Assembly (NCBI RefSeq): GCF_015356855.1
Contig: NZ_ARXR01000032.1
Location: forward strand, 1 to 32,453
DNA from: Alloalcanivorax venustensis ISO4
Lineage (GTDB): Bacteria > Pseudomonadota > Gammaproteobacteria > Pseudomonadales > Alcanivoracaceae
Length of the DNA: 32,453 nt
Direction: 5' to 3'
The position numbers were made by a program, and so were the translations under genes. Positions 14,024 to 21,007 of the stretch are shown piece after piece. The notes under the pieces are model-generated. The model worked only from the letters and a program-made list of their open reading frames with translations, had not been told where the DNA came from and ran no database searches. Every line of letters starts with the position of its first letter. Within the stretch, counting starts at the first letter, position 1.

Positions 14024-16507
14024 ATGAAAACAATAACGCCAACCCCGCTGGCGGTACTCGCCGGCACCCTGCTGCTCGGTGCGCTGACTCCGCTGGCCGG
14101 CGGGTTCGACACCTTCGCCGACGAGGACCGTTCCTCGGAACTCAGCGGCGAACCGGTGCAGCAGCGCTACCAGTTCAACACCCCCACCACCGTCACCTAC
14201 GACCGCGACAGCCTGGGCCAGGGCGCCGCCGGCGCGCGGGTCTACGTGGCCGACATGGGCAACCATGAAATCAAGGTGCTGAACCTCAACGGCGCCCTGG
14301 TGGGCCGGCTGGACGACAACGACCAGACCCTGGCGGCGGACAGCCCGGCCAGTTCGGTACCCGAGGTGCGCGCACCACTGGGGATCGCATTCCTGTCCGC
14401 CAGCGAAGCCGACGACGACCGGCTGGCCGGGCTCTACGTCAACGACGTGGGCCGACACCAGATTCATTTCTTCCGCACCGTCAGCAGCGGCGCCGGCGAT
14501 TTCGAGTACGTCACCTCGTTCGGCCAGCCCGGCCACGGCGGCGGCGAGGAGATTTATCTGCCGCGCAACATGACCATTACGCCGCAGGGGTTCATCTACG
14601 TTTCCGACGAGTTCAACCACCGCGTCAAAGCGTTCCGCATCGATCCGGACAACGGCTATCAGGTCAGCCTGATTCAGACCCTGGGCCACCAGAACGCCAG
14701 CGGCGACTATGTGGACGCCGGGCCGATCATCCGCGGTGTCGACAAAAACTACGGCAGCGATTCCACCAATTACGACGATTACGCCGGCCAGCCGGACAAA
14801 CGCGACGGCTTCCGCATTCCCCAGGGCATGACCTACTACCAGTCACCGGACAATGGCGCCACCTACCTCTACGTGGCGGACAACGGCAACAACCGCATCA
14901 AGATTTTCCGCGTCAACACCAGCACCGGCCAGCTCACCCTGGACGACATGCTGGGCCGCTTCCGCGACGACGGCGGCAGCGTCGATCACCTCAAGCGCCC
15001 GCGCGGCGTGCGCACCGACCTGGACGGCAACCTCTACGTGACGGACACCTATAACGGCCGCATCATCCAGTTCGAAAACCTGGCCAGCACCAGCGACAGC
15101 AACCCGGTGCGCTACCGCAGCAGCCAGAGCGCCGACGCCCGCGCCAACTGGGTCTACGGCCGCCTCGGCATCCACCAGGTGGAGATGCGCGCGCCCACCA
15201 GCGCCGGTACCGAGGACGAAGCCTTCCAGCTGCCCAATGATCTGGTGCCGATGATCGACGCCAACGGCGATTTTTATCGTGAAAACATCTACGCCTGGGG
15301 CTACTACTATTCCAACGCCCGCGTGCATCTGGTCAGCGACTCCGGCAACAACCGCATCAAGAAATGCTGGACCAATTCCTCGGGCTCCACGCTGCTGCGC
15401 TGCTCGGTCTCCGCCGGCGTCGGCACCGTGGCCGACAACGAATACTGGGGCCATCCGCGCACTCTGCCCGGCCAGCTGCATTCGGCCAGCGGCATGGCCT
15501 GGCTGGGCAGCAAGGACCAGCTGCTGGTCAGCGACACGCCCAACACCCGCATCAACATCTACGACAGCAACGGCGATTATCAGGGCCGTTTCCCGGGCAC
15601 CAACATCAGCTACGGCGTCACCGGCATCGCCACCTTCAGCGACCCCAACATCGGCGAAGCGGTGGCGGTCCTGGTGGGCGCCGACGTCACCCTGCCCTGG
15701 CCCTACACCGGCGACGCCAGCCTGCGCATCTACGACGCCAACGGCAATCTGGAAGAGCTGTTCAACCTGAGCTACCGCACCGGCGGTTTGCCGGTGCCCG
15801 AGATCGGCCTGTCCACCAGCAACACCAACTACCCGGTGGCGGTGAGCGCCATCAACGACGGCGCCGCCGACCAGCACGCCATCTACATCACCAGCTTCGA
15901 CAACTACGTCTGGCGTTTCGACTACGACAGCGGCAGCGGCTCGCTGGACGGCAACTGGTACGCCGGTGGCCCGGACAGCGACAAAGGCAACGACCTGGGC
16001 GACGGCTGGAGCCTGGGCCCGGACTTCTTCGAACAGGGCGACGCCGGCACCTTCGACCAGATCGGCAGCGTGCTGGCCCTGGACGACCGCGTCTACGTCA
16101 CCGACCGCCGCAACCAGCGCATCCAGGCCCTGAACCCGGCCAACGGCGCGCTGATCGGCCAGCTCGGCCTGGGCGGCGGCACCTACGACCATCCGGACGG
16201 CCTCGACCCGGACCGGCTGTTCCTGCCCGCCGGCCTCGCCTACGACGCCCAGCAGGACGCGCTGGTGGTGGCCGATGGCTTCAACATGGTGGCGCGCGCC
16301 TGGGCAAACCCGGACCAGTACAGCCCCAACGGCGCCGGCATCATCGACCCGGCCTACCAGGGCCACTGGCTGGACCCGGCGCTGGGCACCCGGCCCGGCG
16401 GCCTGTTCGACGCCGAACAAGTAGCGGTCGGCGGCGGTGACGTCTACGTGTTCTCGCTGATCAGCAACCGCATCACCAAGTTCAGCTGGTCGGAAATCAA
16501 TAACTGA
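14024..16507 (+). CDS. Large exported NHL-repeat beta-propeller protein
   Basis: The 827-residue protein begins with a Sec signal peptide (about residues 1-27, MKTITPTPLAVLAGTLLLGA then a small-residue stretch). The mature part is a series of NHL-type propeller blades, recognisable from repeats of the form hYVxDxxNxRIxxF near 73, 190, 282, 336, 500, 690 and 747, and is rich in Asp, Gly and Asn. Such propellers serve as ligand-binding scaffolds or, in some relatives, as lyases and hydrolases; no catalytic motif is evident here. It is probably periplasmic or extracellular. It lies 42 bases after the crotonase gene and 160 bases before the acyl-CoA synthetase, all on one strand, so it probably takes part in the same pathway, perhaps binding or processing the substrate outside the cytoplasm. 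Confidence 0.82.
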   Translation: MKTITPTPLAVLAGTLLLGALTPLAGGFDTFADEDRSSELSGEPVQQRYQFNTPTTVTYDRDSLGQGAAGARVYVADMGNHEIKVLNLNGALVGRLDDNDQTLAADSPASSVPEVRAPLGIAFLSASEADDDRLAGLYVNDVGRHQIHFFRTVSSGAGDFEYVTSFGQPGHGGGEEIYLPRNMTITPQGFIYVSDEFNHRVKAFRIDPDNGYQVSLIQTLGHQNASGDYVDAGPIIRGVDKNYGSDSTNYDDYAGQPDKRDGFRIPQGMTYYQSPDNGATYLYVADNGNNRIKIFRVNTSTGQLTLDDMLGRFRDDGGSVDHLKRPRGVRTDLDGNLYVTDTYNGRIIQFENLASTSDSNPVRYRSSQSADARANWVYGRLGIHQVEMRAPTSAGTEDEAFQLPNDLVPMIDANGDFYRENIYAWGYYYSNARVHLVSDSGNNRIKKCWTNSSGSTLLRCSVSAGVGTVADNEYWGHPRTLPGQLHSASGMAWLGSKDQLLVSDTPNTRINIYDSNGDYQGRFPGTNISYGVTGIATFSDPNIGEAVAVLVGADVTLPWPYTGDASLRIYDANGNLEELFNLSYRTGGLPVPEIGLSTSNTNYPVAVSAINDGAADQHAIYITSFDNYVWRFDYDSGSGSLDGNWYAGGPDSDKGNDLGDGWSLGPDFFEQGDAGTFDQIGSVLALDDRVYVTDRRNQRIQALNPANGALIGQLGLGGGTYDHPDGLDPDRLFLPAGLAYDAQQDALVVADGFNMVARAWANPDQYSPNGAGIIDPAYQGHWLDPALGTRPGGLFDAEQVAVGGGDVYVFSLISNRITKFSWSEINN

Positions 16508-16508
16508 T

Positions 16509-16652
16509 TGTAGGAGCGGGCCTCGCCCGCGAAAGGCAAGCTCGCTTGCCGGCAGGATCCCAGGGACCTGATTCAGGTACCACCAACAAGGTCTCTGGCA
16601 TCCTGCCGGGTGAGCAAGCTCACCCTTTCGCTTGCGAGGCAAGCTCCCACAA
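16509..16652. repeat. Complete REP-like composite (A-B-B'-A')
   Basis: The left A module TGTAGGAGCGGGC-CTC-GCCCGCGAAAGG and B module CAAGC-TCG-CTTGCCGGCAG lead to a spacer; inverted B' (GGTCTCTGGCATCCTGCCGGG) and A' (ending GCAAGCTCCCACA) follow. The element starts two bases after the NHL stop codon and ends 15 bases before the synthetase ATG. Positions 16581-16612 are identical over 32 bases to 20877-20908 in another copy. The module ends resemble Pseudomonas REP sequences, which are mobilised by RAYT (TnpA-REP) transposases; none is encoded here. Confidence 0.85.
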
Positions 16653-16667
16653 AGCTCGGGAGATGAA

Positions 16668-18191
16668 ATGGAAATGTTCGACTTGCTCGCCCATCGGGCC
16701 CGGGTCTCCTCGGACCGCCCGGCTCTGGAGGACCTGGAAAGCGGCGAGCACTATAACTACGCCCAGTTCAACGAGCGCGCCGCGCGGCTGGCGGCCGCCG
16801 CCCGTGACCACTGGGGCCTGGAGGAAGGCGACCGGCTCGCCTATCTGGGCCACAGCCGCGCCGAGTTCTTCGCCATGCTGTTCGGCTGCGCCAAGGCCGG
16901 CCTGATCCTGGTGCCTTTGAACTGGCGCCTGGCGGTGCCGGAACTGGAAGTGCTGGTGGAAGACTGCGACCCGGGGGCGCTGATTTTCGGCGCCGAGTTC
17001 GCCGACGCCGCCGCCGAGCTCCAGCAGCGCTGCGGGCCGCTCACCCTGGTGGCGCTGGACGGCGCCGCGGACGGCCAGCGCGATTATCACCGGGATCTCG
17101 CCGACACCCGGCCGGACCTCACCGCCCACCCGGACAGGGACCCGGACACCCCCTGGTACCTGCTCTACACCTCCGGCACCACCGGCCGGCCCAAGGGCGT
17201 GATCCAGACCTTCCGCATGATGCTGGCCAACTATCTCAATATCGGTCTGGCGGTGAACCTGAGCGGCGACGATGTGCTGCTCAACGTGCTGCCCCTATTC
17301 CACACCGCCGGCATCAACCTGTATTCCTCGGCGGTGTTCATGGTCGGCGGCAGCGTTCTGGTGGCGCGCGCCTTCGACCCGGATCAGGCACTGCAAGTGT
17401 TGGAAAAAAGAGCGACCATCTTTTTCGGGGTGCCGGCGGTGTACCAGGCGCTGCTCGATCACCCCGGGTTCAGCGGCGAGCGTCTCAAGGGCGTGCGCTC
17501 CTGGGGCTGCGGCGGCGCGCCGCTGTCGCTGCCGGTGGCGCAGCGCTATGTGGACGCCGGTATCCGCGTGCGCACCGGCATGGGCATGACGGAAACCGGC
17601 CCCACGGTGTTCCTGCTGGACGAGGACAAGGTGATCGACAAGATCGGCTCGGTGGGCCGGCCGCAGCTGCTCACGGAAGTGCGCATCGTCGACCGCGACG
17701 GCCGGGACGTGCCCCCGGGTGACGCCGGCGAGCTGTTGATTCGCGGGCCCAACATCACGCCCGGGTACTGGAACCGCCCGGACGCCACCGCCGAGGCGAT
17801 CCGCGCCGACGGCTGGCTGCACAGCGGCGACGTGGCCCGCTGCGACGAGGACGGCCAGTATTTCATCGTCGATCGCTGGAAGGACATGTACATCTCCGGC
17901 GGCGAAAACGTCTACCCGGCGGAGGTGGAAAAAGTATTGGAACAACACCCGGCCATCGCCGAAGTGGCGGTGGTCGGCATGCCCGACGACAAATGGGGTG
18001 AAGTCGGCAAGGCCTATTACGGCGTCCACGCGGACCGGGACGCCCCGGACCCGGAAGCGCTGCGCGCGTTCTGCCGCGAGCGGCTCGCCGGTTACAAGGT
18101 GCCCAAGGCGTTCGAACGGGTCGATGCCCTGCCCCGCAACGCCCTGGGCAAAGTCACCAAACAGGAGTTGCGTGATCATGCAAAACAATAA
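16668..18191 (+). CDS. AMP-forming acyl-CoA synthetase
   Basis: This ANL-superfamily ligase (507 residues) activates a carboxylic acid to its CoA thioester with ATP, through an acyl-AMP. It shows the P-loop YTSGTTGRPKG (167-177), GMGMTETGP (304-312), the hinge segment GWLHSGD (382-388) with DRWKDMYISGGENVYP (402-417), and the C-terminal catalytic Lys495 in NALGK. The size fits medium-chain or aromatic/short-acid ligases better than long-chain FadD (about 560). The ATG at 16668 is chosen for GGGAG five bases upstream; further upstream the frame is REP repeat. It overlaps the MaoC gene by 14 bases, and with the next three genes forms a compact unit. The acid substrate cannot be read from the sequence. 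Confidence 0.92.
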   Translation: MEMFDLLAHRARVSSDRPALEDLESGEHYNYAQFNERAARLAAAARDHWGLEEGDRLAYLGHSRAEFFAMLFGCAKAGLILVPLNWRLAVPELEVLVEDCDPGALIFGAEFADAAAELQQRCGPLTLVALDGAADGQRDYHRDLADTRPDLTAHPDRDPDTPWYLLYTSGTTGRPKGVIQTFRMMLANYLNIGLAVNLSGDDVLLNVLPLFHTAGINLYSSAVFMVGGSVLVARAFDPDQALQVLEKRATIFFGVPAVYQALLDHPGFSGERLKGVRSWGCGGAPLSLPVAQRYVDAGIRVRTGMGMTETGPTVFLLDEDKVIDKIGSVGRPQLLTEVRIVDRDGRDVPPGDAGELLIRGPNITPGYWNRPDATAEAIRADGWLHSGDVARCDEDGQYFIVDRWKDMYISGGENVYPAEVEKVLEQHPAIAEVAVVGMPDDKWGEVGKAYYGVHADRDAPDPEALRAFCRERLAGYKVPKAFERVDALPRNALGKVTKQELRDHAKQ

Positions 18192-18579
18192 CACCGCCCG
18201 CATGGAACGGGATCTGTCCTTCAGCCAGGAGGACTTCCAGCGTTTCGCCCGACTCAGCGGCGACCACAACCCCATCCATGTGGACCCGGACTACGCCGCC
18301 GGCACCCGCTTCGGCGCCACCGTGTCCCACGGCATGCTGCTGTTCAGCGCGGTGCGCGGGCTGATCCATGAATTCTTCCCCGGCGCCCGCCTGGAAGTGC
18401 AGGACCTGAAATTTCCGGCGCCGGCCTACGCCGACGAGCCGCTCACCGTGGTGCTGGAAACCCGCGGCCGCCCGGTGGACGGCATCGTCCACCTCACCAC
18501 CGACGTGCTCAAGGAAGACGACAGCCGCTGCCTGCAGGGCACCTGCCGTCTCAAACTCGACCAGGAGATGGCGCCATGA
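18178..18579 (+). CDS. MaoC-like (R)-specific enoyl-CoA hydratase
   Basis: The 133-residue single hotdog protein has the hydratase-2 motif SGDHNPIHVD (27-36), with catalytic Asp29 and His34, and the following GATVSHGML segment (46-54). Enzymes of this type (PhaJ, MaoC) add water to trans-2-enoyl-CoA to give (R)-3-hydroxyacyl-CoA, the stereoisomer a D-3-hydroxybutyrate-type dehydrogenase would accept as the free acid. AGGAG lies upstream inside the synthetase gene. It overlaps the synthetase by 14 bases and the next hotdog gene by four, so the two hotdog proteins are probably made in equal amounts. Confidence 0.88.
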   Translation: MQNNNTARMERDLSFSQEDFQRFARLSGDHNPIHVDPDYAAGTRFGATVSHGMLLFSAVRGLIHEFFPGARLEVQDLKFPAPAYADEPLTVVLETRGRPVDGIVHLTTDVLKEDDSRCLQGTCRLKLDQEMAP

Positions 18580-18959
18580 GCGAGACCCTGCCCCGCTTCA
18601 ACGCTCTGCGGCTGGAAGACCAGGCCACCGTGGAACGGCGCTTCAGCGCCGAGGATGTGCGCGCCTGGTGCGACATGGCCGGCCTTGAGGATGAGACCCC
18701 GGACCAGGTGCCCGAGCCGCTGATCGCCGGCCTGTTTTCCTATCTGCTCGGCGAGGAGCTGCCCGGCCACGGCACCAACTACCTCAAGCAGCACATGCGC
18801 TTCGAGGAAGACGCCCGCATCGGCGAAACGCTCACCGCCACCGTCACCATTACCCACCTGCGCGGCGACAAGGCGCTGGTGAATCTGGACACCCTGTGCA
18901 CCGGCGAGGACGGCCGGATGATCTGCGCGGGCGACGCCCTGGTGCTGTTTCAATGCTGA
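18576..18959 (+). CDS. MaoC/hotdog-like protein without the catalytic motif
   Basis: This 127-residue protein looks like a hotdog domain of the MaoC type: VPEPLIAGLFSYLLGEELPG (47-66) and the strand region MRFEEDARIGETLTATVTI (73-91) have the family pattern. The Asp-x-Asn-Pro-x-His hydratase motif is missing, so it is probably inactive alone. A catalytically dead hotdog next to an active one recalls heteromeric MaoC hydratases such as ChsH1/ChsH2 of mycobacterial cholesterol degradation, where only one subunit carries the active site. It could instead be a thioesterase-like hotdog. It overlaps MaoC by four bases and the esterase gene by seven, with AGGAG eight bases before its ATG. Confidence 0.7.
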   Translation: MSETLPRFNALRLEDQATVERRFSAEDVRAWCDMAGLEDETPDQVPEPLIAGLFSYLLGEELPGHGTNYLKQHMRFEEDARIGETLTATVTITHLRGDKALVNLDTLCTGEDGRMICAGDALVLFQC

Positions 18960-19885
18960 ACGCTCAGCTAAAGGCCTGGCTGGACCGCCTCAATGAACTG
19001 GTGGCGGAACAAAAAGCGGCCGGCGTGGAAGCCACCCCGGCCACCGTGCGCGACAGCATGGCGGCGATGACCCGCAATCAGGTCCGCCCGGGGCCCGAGC
19101 TGCCCTGGGTCGGCGACGCCCGGGTGGAATGCGGCGAAACCCCGGTGCCGGTGCGCCTCTACGACCCGGCGCCGGACCGGGACACCCCGGTGTGCCTGTT
19201 CTTCCACGGCGGCGGGCACATGGCCGGCAGCGTGGCGGTGTACGACCCGATTTGCCGGCGGCTCGCCGACGCCAGCAGCTGGCTGGTGGTGTCGGTGGAC
19301 TACCGGCTGGCGCCGGAATACCCCTACCCGTTCGGCCTGGAAGACTGCCACAGCGTGGCCCGCCACCTGTGGCCGGTGCTCGACGCCCAAGGGCGCCGCT
19401 ACCAGCGGCGCCTGGCGCTGGCCGGCGACTCCGGCGGCGGCACCTTCGCCGCCACCCTCAGCGCCCTGGCGCAGAACGACCAGCGGCTGCCGGTGGAAAA
19501 ACAGGTGCTGATCTACCCCAGCCTGGACTACACCCTGAACCACCCCTCGGTGACCGAGAACGGCAAGGGCTATTTACTGGAAGCGGAGCGCATCGCCTGG
19601 TACTTCCAGCACTATTTCCAGCACGGCGAGGACCGCCGCGGCGCCTCGCCGCTGTTCATGCCGGTGAGCAATCGCCTGCCGGAAACGCTGGTAATCAGCG
19701 CCGAATACTGCCCGCTGCGCGACGAGGCGCTGGCCTACGTGCAAAGGCTGAACGACACCGGCGTGCCCTGCCGCCACCGCCATTTCGACGACATGATCCA
19801 CGCCTACCTCAATCTGGAATCCCTGGCGCCCGACGCCTGCGCCGCCACCTACCGGGAGATCGCCGCCTTCCTCAACGGCGATTAA
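18953..19885 (+). CDS. HSL-family alpha/beta hydrolase (esterase)
   Basis: The 310-residue esterase belongs to the hormone-sensitive-lipase family: oxyanion motif HGGG (85-88), DYRLAPEYPYP (116-126), nucleophile Ser160 in GDSGG, Asp257 in CPLRDEA and His283 in DDMIHAY. No signal peptide is seen, so it should act in the cytoplasm on an imported ester or on a pathway intermediate. Its start overlaps the end of the previous gene by seven bases without a clear ribosome-binding site, which implies coupled translation. It closes the operon. A role in releasing the acid that the synthetase then activates is an inference from order and chemistry. Confidence 0.88.
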   Translation: MLNAQLKAWLDRLNELVAEQKAAGVEATPATVRDSMAAMTRNQVRPGPELPWVGDARVECGETPVPVRLYDPAPDRDTPVCLFFHGGGHMAGSVAVYDPICRRLADASSWLVVSVDYRLAPEYPYPFGLEDCHSVARHLWPVLDAQGRRYQRRLALAGDSGGGTFAATLSALAQNDQRLPVEKQVLIYPSLDYTLNHPSVTENGKGYLLEAERIAWYFQHYFQHGEDRRGASPLFMPVSNRLPETLVISAEYCPLRDEALAYVQRLNDTGVPCRHRHFDDMIHAYLNLESLAPDACAATYREIAAFLNGD

Positions 19886-19888
19886 CAA

Positions 19889-19911
19889 TCGGGCGGGGCC
19901 CGCTCCCACAA
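19889..19911. repeat. REP-like fragment (partial A' module)
   Basis: CGGGC-GGG-GCCCGCTCCCACAA matches the A' end of the complete composites. It fills nearly all of the 28-base space between the converging stops of the esterase (19885) and the lipoprotein gene (19914), and may serve as their shared hairpin. Confidence 0.65.
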
Positions 19912-19913
19912 TG

Positions 19914-20768
19914 TCAGGAGCGGTCGGAGGTGGCGGGGGCGTCGCGCTGCATCAGATTATCGATGCCGTAGCAGTGCCCGGCGAGCAGGTTCTGGGCCAG
20001 CATGAAGCGGTCCTGGGGGGTGCGCGCGGTGAGCTCCGCCACGCTCAGGGATTCCAGCATCCAGGTGTCCCAGACGTTGACGAAGCGGGCGCGGATGTCC
20101 ACGTCGCCGCGCAGCATGTCCGCCTGGCGGGCGGTGACCGTGAGGCTGTCATCGCCGCGGTCCACTTCGTAGCCCTGGTTGGGGTAGCCCACTTCCAGGC
20201 AGGCGAGGAAATTCTTCATGGTGCGCTCCGACGCCTGGCCCACGGCAAACGCCAGCGGCTGGTCGGGCACGTCTTCGAGGATGCTGAGGATATGGGCGTC
20301 GGCGAGCCGCTCGCGCAGCCGGCCCTGGGCCTCGTCGGCGGCGGCTTCGCTGCGTTTCTCCGCTTCCCGGCGGGCCGCTTCCATGTCCCGCCGGACCCGT
20401 TCACGTTCCGCCCGTTGCCGGGCCAGTTCGGCTTCATGGGCCTGCTGGGCCTGGTAGGCGTCGTCCACCAGCCGGTCGAGACGCCGCGACTGGCGCACCG
20501 ACTCGATCCGTTCCCGGCAGGCGGGCAGCCAGTCCTCACGCAGTTGCCGCTGGTCCACGTAGCGCTCCGCCCGGTGCGCCTCGGCGAGCCGCCGGCAGGC
20601 GCCGTCCATGGCGCCGAGGGCGTCGATGGCGCCGTAGCTCAGCCCGGCCACCGCGTCCGGCGCCTGCGTCCGCCCCATCAGACCGGCGGTGGAATCACGC
20701 AGCGAGGCGCAGCCGGTGAGTACCACGGCCACCAGGCCGAGAAGCAGGATCGTCAGGTTGGAACGCAT
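19914..20768 (-). CDS. Putative lipoprotein with a charged coiled-coil region
   Basis: The family is not recognised. The 284-residue product begins with a lipoprotein signal peptide ending in the lipobox LTGC, so Cys20 would be lipidated. Residues about 104-160 are rich in Arg, Glu, Ala and Gln (for example AELARQRAERERVRRD) and should form a long coiled coil; the C-terminal 110 residues look globular. A longer upstream reading exists, but its first residues come from the REP repeat at 20821-20949, so the ATG at 20768 is chosen, although no good ribosome-binding site precedes it. A 10-base palindrome ACAACGTTGT (20776-20785) lies just upstream. The gene is on the minus strand after fumarase but 240 bases away, so it is probably transcribed on its own. 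Confidence 0.75.
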   Translation of the reverse strand: MRSNLTILLLGLVAVVLTGCASLRDSTAGLMGRTQAPDAVAGLSYGAIDALGAMDGACRRLAEAHRAERYVDQRQLREDWLPACRERIESVRQSRRLDRLVDDAYQAQQAHEAELARQRAERERVRRDMEAARREAEKRSEAAADEAQGRLRERLADAHILSILEDVPDQPLAFAVGQASERTMKNFLACLEVGYPNQGYEVDRGDDSLTVTARQADMLRGDVDIRARFVNVWDTWMLESLSVAELTARTPQDRFMLAQNLLAGHCYGIDNLMQRDAPATSDRS

Positions 20769-20820
20769 ATTAAAAACAACGTTGTATTCGTTTTTGTTGA
20801 AACCCTTGGGAGCGAGCACT

Positions 20821-20949
20821 TGTAGGAGCTTGCTTGCAAGCGAAAGGCCGGCGAAGCCGGCCGGCAGGAACCCCAGCACCAACAAGGTCTCTGGCATCCT
20901 GCCGGGTGGCTAAAAGCCACCCTTTCGCGGGCAGGGCCCGCTCCCACAA
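20821..20949. repeat. Complete REP-like composite (A-B-B'-A')
   Basis: A module TGTAGGAGCTTGC-TTGCAAGCGAAAGG, B module CCGGC-GAA-GCCGGCCGGCAGG, then inverted B' (GGTCTCTGGCATCCTGCC) with a GTGGC-TAAAA-GCCAC hairpin, and A' CTTTCGCGGGC-AGG-GCCCGCTCCCACA. It lies between fumarase (ends 21008) and the lipoprotein gene. The rest of 20769-21007 shows no gene. Confidence 0.85.
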
Positions 20950-21007
20950 GGCCCGCACAAGCAAAGGTTCAACGGTCCGAGCCGAAGCAGCCCCACAAGT
21001 TCCCCTC

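Noticed and set aside
14843-16642. A 599-codon frame antisense to the NHL-repeat gene
   Set aside because: Val/Ala/Gly/His-rich shadow of a repetitive GC-rich gene that has a signal peptide and blade motifs on the other strand.
20769-20897. A longer N terminus for the coiled-coil lipoprotein
   Set aside because: The added residues derive from the REP composite and would hide the lipoprotein signal peptide.
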